Part shown: piece after piece, positions 58,835 to 64,000 of the stretch
Position numbering within the stretch: position 1 is the stretch's first letter
Layout: the number at the start of each line of letters is the position of its first letter
Assembly (NCBI RefSeq): GCF_001540865.1
Contig: NC_033642.1
Span: 3,243,365 to 3,307,364 of the forward strand
DNA: 64,000 nucleotides
DNA from: Ananas comosus
Taxonomy: Eukaryota; Streptophyta; Magnoliopsida; Poales; Bromeliaceae
Direction of reading: 5' to 3'
Notes under the pieces: model-generated
The model's database searches: none
What the model was told of the DNA's origin: nothing
What the model saw: only the letters and a program-made list of their open reading frames with translations
Made by a program: the position numbers and the translations under genes

Positions 58835-61359
58835 AGTAATATACCGAAACTTCGGTAAACGAATATTGAACTTTAGTCAAAATGACCAAAGTGCGAGGTT
58901 GGTACGCTTCCGAAAGGCCGAAGGCGTAAAAAAGGGTAAAAGTGCATTGTTGGGGGTTTTCGAGAGCTAAAGAATAAAAAATCTGCTTACTGCAGCTTTT
59001 GAGCTCTCGGGGACCGGTCCCTGGTGGGAGAAACTGGTCCCCAAATGTGAAAAATCTCAGAGATGGAAAATCGGCTAAGTCCCAGAAAACCAGCTCTCGG
59101 GAACCGGTCCCTGGCGGGAGAGATCGGTCACCGAGAGACCGGTCCCTCAGGAGAGATCGGTTGCATCATGCGTGAGCCCTGCTGGCCGCGGGGAGAGCTC
59201 TCTGGGATCGGTCCGATGCTCGAGAGACCAGTCCCCAGGCCCGAAAAATGCCCAGTCTGGGTAGTGTAGCAGGATTAAAGTTGAGGGGCCTAAATGCAAA
59301 AGTGACATGAGTGGGCTATGTATGAGGGGTTATGGGACATTTCCTCTCATTCTCTCCCTCTCACACACTCTCTTTTCTCTTTCTCTCTCTCTAGAAGGCA
59401 AGGAGAAGAAGAAAGAAAGAAAAAGAAGGAGAAAGAAGAATGAAAGGAAAAGAAAGGGACGGAAGGTGAAGAAGAAGGCAAGGGAGTGGAGCTACTTCCT
59501 CTTCTTCCTCCTTGGTGCAAGAGAGTGAAGCTTTTAGAGGTAAGCTTCAACCTCTTTCATTGTAGAACCCTAAGTAGGGTTTTGATAGAGATAAAAATGG
59601 TTTTAGTAGAATCTCTTGAGTATTTGAAGCTTTCTTTTACTTCCCTATGAGATCAAAACCTAGGGTTTTGATATATGTTGAAGCTAGGGCACCCAAATTG
59701 GGGTTTTTGCTTGTGAGGATTTTAAAGCCAAATTGACCCTCTCGAAACCTAATTGGGGGTATTTCCAACGCATTAGTGCGCTCGGTTTAACGTTACGAAA
59801 AACTTATGCGAAGTTATAAGCAAAAAGGGTCTAATTTGGCTTCATTTTGCCGCAGGTAGCGAACTTGACGGCTAAAATCCCGAGAAAAATCGCCGTAGCA
59901 CCTTAGCAAGCCTACGAGGTGGGTGGTGCTTTCGAAACTTGTTTAAATTCCTTTTATATCTAATGTGTCACTTTCTTGAGCATATGAGCAAATGTTTGTG
60001 CATGCATTGTAGGGTAATTGAGATGACGTTTATGTGAATGTTTGCATGTTGTGAGTACAAATGCATTATGAGATGGTTGTGAACCTAAGAACCCTATATA
60101 TGCATGAGATGTAACATGAAAACCTAGTTGAGGCAAAAGAACAAAGGTGACACTATGACATATAGATCGAGTGGCATTAGTAAATGAAAAGAACACTAGA
60201 GTTAGTGTGTGGCATCAAAGAGAACAAGTGTGGCATTAAAGAATGAAAGCTAGAGTTAGCATCAAAAGTATGGCATTAAAGAATGAAAGCTAGAGTTAGC
60301 AACAAATGTAGCATAGAGAACACTAGAGTTAGTGTAATGACATGGTTGAAAACAAAGAATGCAAAGAACTTGAGATTGAGACACAATGACATATAACCTT
60401 AGAGCTAAGGGTCATTTGTGCATAATTTCCTTAGATTTAAGGAACGGATTGAACAGAACATCCTTTGAGTTAAGGATTTGATCATACTCGCTATAAGTCC
60501 TTGCTCGAGGGTGGTCGCTCCCCCTCGGGCGATGCGCTCTGTAGTTTGTCATCACTGGGTTGGTGCTGTTCCCCAGAGGATGGTCCTAACGGGAGGAAGC
60601 TGAGGGCCCGTTAAATGGGTTTTTGAGTGGGTGAGTTAATGAGGCGAAACCCCCCGGTTAGCCATGAGATTGAACGAAAGAGATTAAACGAAAGATCAAA
60701 GAACTTGCATTCTTCATGAGTTTTATATTGAGCATCTTTATTGATAGCATTGTTCAGGCATATTAGCTTCATAGCTGCATATGTATAGTTGGTTACTTAT
60801 CTTATTCTTTCTATTATGTCCGAGTTAGACCTAGTGGGAAAGTCGGTGAGATTGGGGTTGAACCCACTGGGAACTTCGTTGTAGTTCTTACCCTACTATT
60901 TCCACAGAGCCGGGACCGAGTGAGCTGGCGAGCGATCGCGGTAAAGGTATCGTGTCGTAGACAGTGATTACCAAAGTCGAGCTTTACATTTTGTTAGTAG
61001 CATACCTTATATCATCCTTTGTATTCGATGATTTGAGATGTTAAAGAAAAGAATGTAATGTGTTATTATGAGCAAATGTGATGTAAAAAGAAATGATGAA
61101 AAGCAATGTAAAGAATCATGAATGTAAATGGTTTAAAGTAAATCATTCTGCGTGTATGTTGTTAGTTTCATTTCTTTCACTCATGGCTATTGCTTACCCT
61201 CGTGTAAGCCATTGTGTATGTTTCCGCTTGTGCATTCTCTTTGCTTGAATTGTACATGTGTTGAGCCTTCGACGGACAGGGGAGACTCTGTCCGTTCGGC
61301 GTCTGTTCGACGTGCCCGGGCCTGCCAAAGGGATCGGTCTCGGGGCGTGACAGATATGG

Positions 61360-61371
61360 TGGTATCAGAGC
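61360..61371 (+). other. Primer-binding site for initiator-Met tRNA
   Basis: TGGTATCAGAGC starts 7 bases after the LTR end (61352). This confirms the LTR boundary and orientation. Confidence 0.92.
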
Positions 61372-61679
61372 CTAAAGTGAAAGAATAGGAATGGAGCTAG
61401 AGACCCTTAGGATTGGAAAACCTTAAGGATCTAGGAAACGTGAGTGACGTGGGATTAAAGTTAGCGAAAGCATGTGCTTGGGTTAAGTTAAGATGTCTCT
61501 AATGTGATTAGGGACTAAGATGAATTAATGTTTGTTCTCTACTCTTGGTGTTGTGTCGGGCGGCCGACGACATAATGCTTTGGAGTGAGGATGGATACAT
61601 AAGTTGCTTTCGCCGAATTGGGTATGGTTGAGTAATGTTAGTCATGTAGCTAAAATGAGTTGCTTCTTTCCAGGAAGCA

Positions 61680-62715
61680 ATGGCACCTCGTGGTCGACCG
61701 CAAACAAGGTCAATGCCGGAGTAGCCAAATGCGGCGCCCGAGCAATCCGGAGCAACCGGCGACGGTGAGCTTCGGGAGCAAGTGGCCGCGCTTATTGGCG
61801 TAGTGCGGCAACAAGCGGAGTCTGTTCAACGTGAAGGGGAGCAGATTCAACGGCTCCTGGAGGCTTTGGAGCGTCAGCAAGCGGTGGCGGCCCAGGTGGG
61901 TGCCGAGCATGTCGCGCCCCCTGTGGTGCTGCCGAGTGTAGTCGATGAAGCGGCGGCAGCGGCAGCTGTGTCAGTCACGGTAGTACCGGCCGAATCGGGA
62001 ACCTCAAATCTCGATAGTGCGGCAGTAGAGGCAGAGCGGGAGCACGCGTTGGCGGCTCTTATTCAGTTCCAGAAGTTCAGCCCGCCTGTCTTTGAAGGTG
62101 GAGTGGTGGAGCCAGCGGTAGTGGAGTCGTGGATCGACTCAATGGAAACGCTCTTCGAGAACTTGAATACCTCGGAGAAGGACAAAGTGTACCTCGCCAC
62201 CCATTGTCTCGAGAAGGCGGCGAAGGTGTGGTGGAAACGAGTTAAGCGGGATCAATCTACTGATCTTCCGCCTATGCTTTGGGAGGAGTTCAAGAGAGCG
62301 GTGTTCGCGAACTACTTCCCCGACACGGTAAAGCGGAGACTACAAGAGAAGTTTCGCAGGTTAAGGCAAGGTGATCGATCGGTGGGGGAATATGAGCAAG
62401 AGTTCTCTCACATCATCGACTGCGTCCCGGATATTGTTCGAGATGACCGGGACCGGACTGATTGGTTCTTACGAGGACTCCAGCTGAGAATCTATGAGAA
62501 TGTGCAAATTCTTAAGTTGACGACCTTTGCGGAGGTCTTCGATCGAGCCTTATGGGCGGAGCACGGTAGTGCCTACGCGCGAGAGGAGCGTGAGGCTATG
62601 GCCGAATCAAGGGATAAAGGCAAGAAGCGAGTAGCGGGCGGTGCCGGGGGCCGGCCGAATACAAAGAAACCCCCTCGGTATCCCCGACAACAGTCGAAGA
62701 GCTGGAACCACCTCG
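61680..62715 (+). pseudogene. gypsy gag (capsid) with premature stop and frameshift
   Basis: The ATG at 61680 (MAPRGRPQTRSMPE) is followed by a TAG at 61722-61724. The same frame then stays open and contains the Retrotrans_gag capsid domain: FSPPVFEGGVVEPAVVESWI, ATHCLEKAAKVWWKRV, WEEFKRAVFANYFP and DWFLRGLQLRIYENV. A basic Lys/Arg/Gly linker follows at about 62600-62690. The zinc knuckle is only readable in another frame, so an indel lies near 62700-62715. Gag would form the virus-like particle around element RNA. The downstream part of the 413-codon open frame is out of register and not meaningful. Confidence 0.9.
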
Positions 62716-62716
62716 G

Positions 62717-64000
62717 TGCGTCATATGTGGCGGAGAGCACTGAGTGTCGTCTTGCTGATAATGCGACGGCAAATGTTACAAGTGTGGCCAACCGGGACAT
62801 CTTATCCGGGAGTGCCCGAGCTGGAAGTCGTCTACGCCGACGGCGGCATCAGCACCGTCTACCCCGAGACAGCTTCCGGGGTTGCCACCAGCGATGTCGG
62901 CTGGACGCGCATCATCACCGCGTCAGCCGGAGGGATCACGAGTCCCTAGTTGACGGATTTTCGCCACTCAGGTGGAGGAGCAGCCTGCAGCACCAGATGA
63001 CGTTGTGGCAGGTATTATTCTGATTAATGGCACTAGAGCTAGAGCTTTATTTGATACGGGTGCATCTCATTCATTCATTGGTGCATCCTTTGCGAGAACT
63101 CATGGCATCAAAATAGTGCATAATTAGGACTATTGGTGGGTCAATGGGCCGGAACATTCGTTCAGAGTGCACGAGGAGTGCTTGGCTTGTCCAGTTCAGA
63201 TAGGTGAATGGATTATTCCAATTGACTTAGTGGTGCTAGATAGAATGTGGGGATTTGATATAATCTTGGGGACCAATTGGCTCTCCAAGTATTATGCAGT
63301 CATAGATTGCGAGAGTAAGATGATCACGTTTCGTGAGCCTAACCAAGAGGAGTTGGTGTATCGCGCGTGTAAAAGCAAGCGCTTCGCGGCGTCCATATCG
63401 GCGACAAGGGCGAAAAAGATAATCAAAGGTGGATGCAAAGCCTATTTGGCAACCATGGTAGATACTCAAAGGGAGTACTCAGAGTTAGGGAATATCTGAG
63501 TTGCATGTGAGTTTCCGGATGTATTTTCGGCGGAGTTACCGGGATTGCCACCGGACCGGGAGGTTGAGTTTATCATTGACTTGATTCCTGGGGCGGCGCT
63601 AATCTCGAAGGCTCCGTATAGAATGACACCGGTGGAACTAGTGGAGTTAAAAGCGCAACTACAAGACCTGCTCGATAAAGGTTTTGTGAGGCCAAGCGTG
63701 TCACCATGGGGAGCTCCGGTGCTATTTGTGAAAAAGAAGGATGGTGCACTTTGACTCTGCGTAGACTATCGCGAGTTGAACAAAGTGACGATTAAGAACA
63801 AGCACCCGTTGCCAAGGATTGACGATTTGTTCGATCAGTTGCAAGGGTCAAAGGTATATTCGAAGATTGATCTCTAATCGGGGTATCATCAACTAAAGAT
63901 TAGATCGAAGGATGTGCATGAAACGGCGTACCGTACGCGGTATGGCCATTATGAGTTCAGGGTAATGCCTTTGGGCTTACTAACGCCCCGGCAGCATTTA
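62717..64000 (+). pseudogene. gypsy zinc knuckle, protease and reverse transcriptase, several stops
   Basis: All of this is in one frame, shifted from gag. Zinc knuckles: a degenerate CVICGGEH piece at 62717, then an intact CYKCGQPGHLIREC at 62774 (C-x2-C-x4-H-x4-C). Aspartic protease: LFDTGASHSFIG with the active-site triplet at 63053. The linker includes ILGTNWLSKYYAVIDC. Reverse transcriptase begins near 63545: [57 protein letters not shown], then SGYHQLKI and [19 protein letters not shown]. In-frame stops lie at 63124, 63497, 63752 and near 63876, plus stops in the first knuckle. The window ends before YVDD, RNase H and integrase, so chromovirus membership cannot be tested. Confidence 0.92.

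Larger units (their letters stand above)
58835..64000 (+). mobile_element. Ty3/gypsy retrotransposon, 5' LTR to reverse transcriptase (runs off window)
   Basis: The 5' LTR is 58835-61352 (2518 bp), beginning AGTAATATACCGAAAC (first base mutated from TG) and ending GGTCTCGGGGCGTGACA. The primer-binding site TGGTATCAGAGC is at 61360-61371, complementary to initiator-Met tRNA. gag and pol follow in the order gag, zinc knuckles, protease, reverse transcriptase, typical of Ty3/gypsy. Coding parts are broken, so the copy is defective. It is inserted in a family B LTR, itself in a copia relic. Confidence 0.93.

Noticed and set aside
62720..63023. C-terminal part of the 413-codon gag frame
   Set aside because: Zinc-knuckle and protease motifs are in a different frame here, so the continued openness is chance after an indel.

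Overview
This is a 64 kb piece of a flowering-plant nuclear genome. It has one recognisable host gene, spliced with GT-AG introns, set in layers of nested transposable elements. The repeat style suggests a monocot. Pineapple-type repeats came to mind, but the sequence alone cannot prove that.

Host gene. Nine exons between 6247 and 21719 (+) encode a 292-residue plastid protein, CLPR2, an inactive ClpP paralogue of the chloroplast Clp protease core. All three catalytic triad positions are replaced (Asn180, Gln205, Leu254). Intron 3 is about 11.5 kb and filled with insertions, including a 2.5 kb solo LTR (14952-17475). Intron 5 holds two tandem MITEs and intron 8 another. A Mutator-like element with a perfect 9-bp target duplication (3516-5980) ends 266 bp upstream of the start codon.

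Layout. 0-1 kb: LTR fragments and a broken MuDR-type transposase. 1.7-3 kb: two MITEs. 3.5-6 kb: the Mutator-like element. 6.2-21.7 kb: CLPR2. 22-24 kb: AT-rich spacer. 24.1-24.7 kb: a CACTA element. 25.2-28.2 kb: a miniature LTR element (TRIM) split by a solo LTR. 29.5-32 kb: another solo LTR. 32-35 kb: gypsy relics and spacer. 35-38 kb: TRIM copies and a MITE split by a solo LTR. 38.2-41 kb: a MITE and TRIM cluster in TA microsatellites. 41-52 kb: two layers of long LTRs, including solo LTRs of 4.1 and 3.0 kb. 53.4-55.5 kb: another solo LTR. 58-64 kb: a copia relic, an LTR fragment, then a Ty3/gypsy element with a 5' LTR, primer-binding site and broken gag-pol that runs off the window.

Common thread. 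Seven solo LTRs have exact 5-bp target duplications, so LTR-LTR recombination has been frequent here. Most long LTRs (2.1-4.1 kb) are one structural superfamily. They start TGTAAYA, end GGGGCGTGACA, and share modules at near-constant offsets: a reiterated short palindrome array 155-400 bp inside the 5' end (its sequence differs between families), a hairpin 420-495 bp from the 3' end, and a GGACAG/CTGTCC hairpin near the 3' terminus. This shared layout with changing palindromes is the observation most worth following.

All boundaries were read by eye. Motif-level claims (target duplications, splice sites, catalytic positions) are direct readings. Family names for relics without coding motifs are inference.
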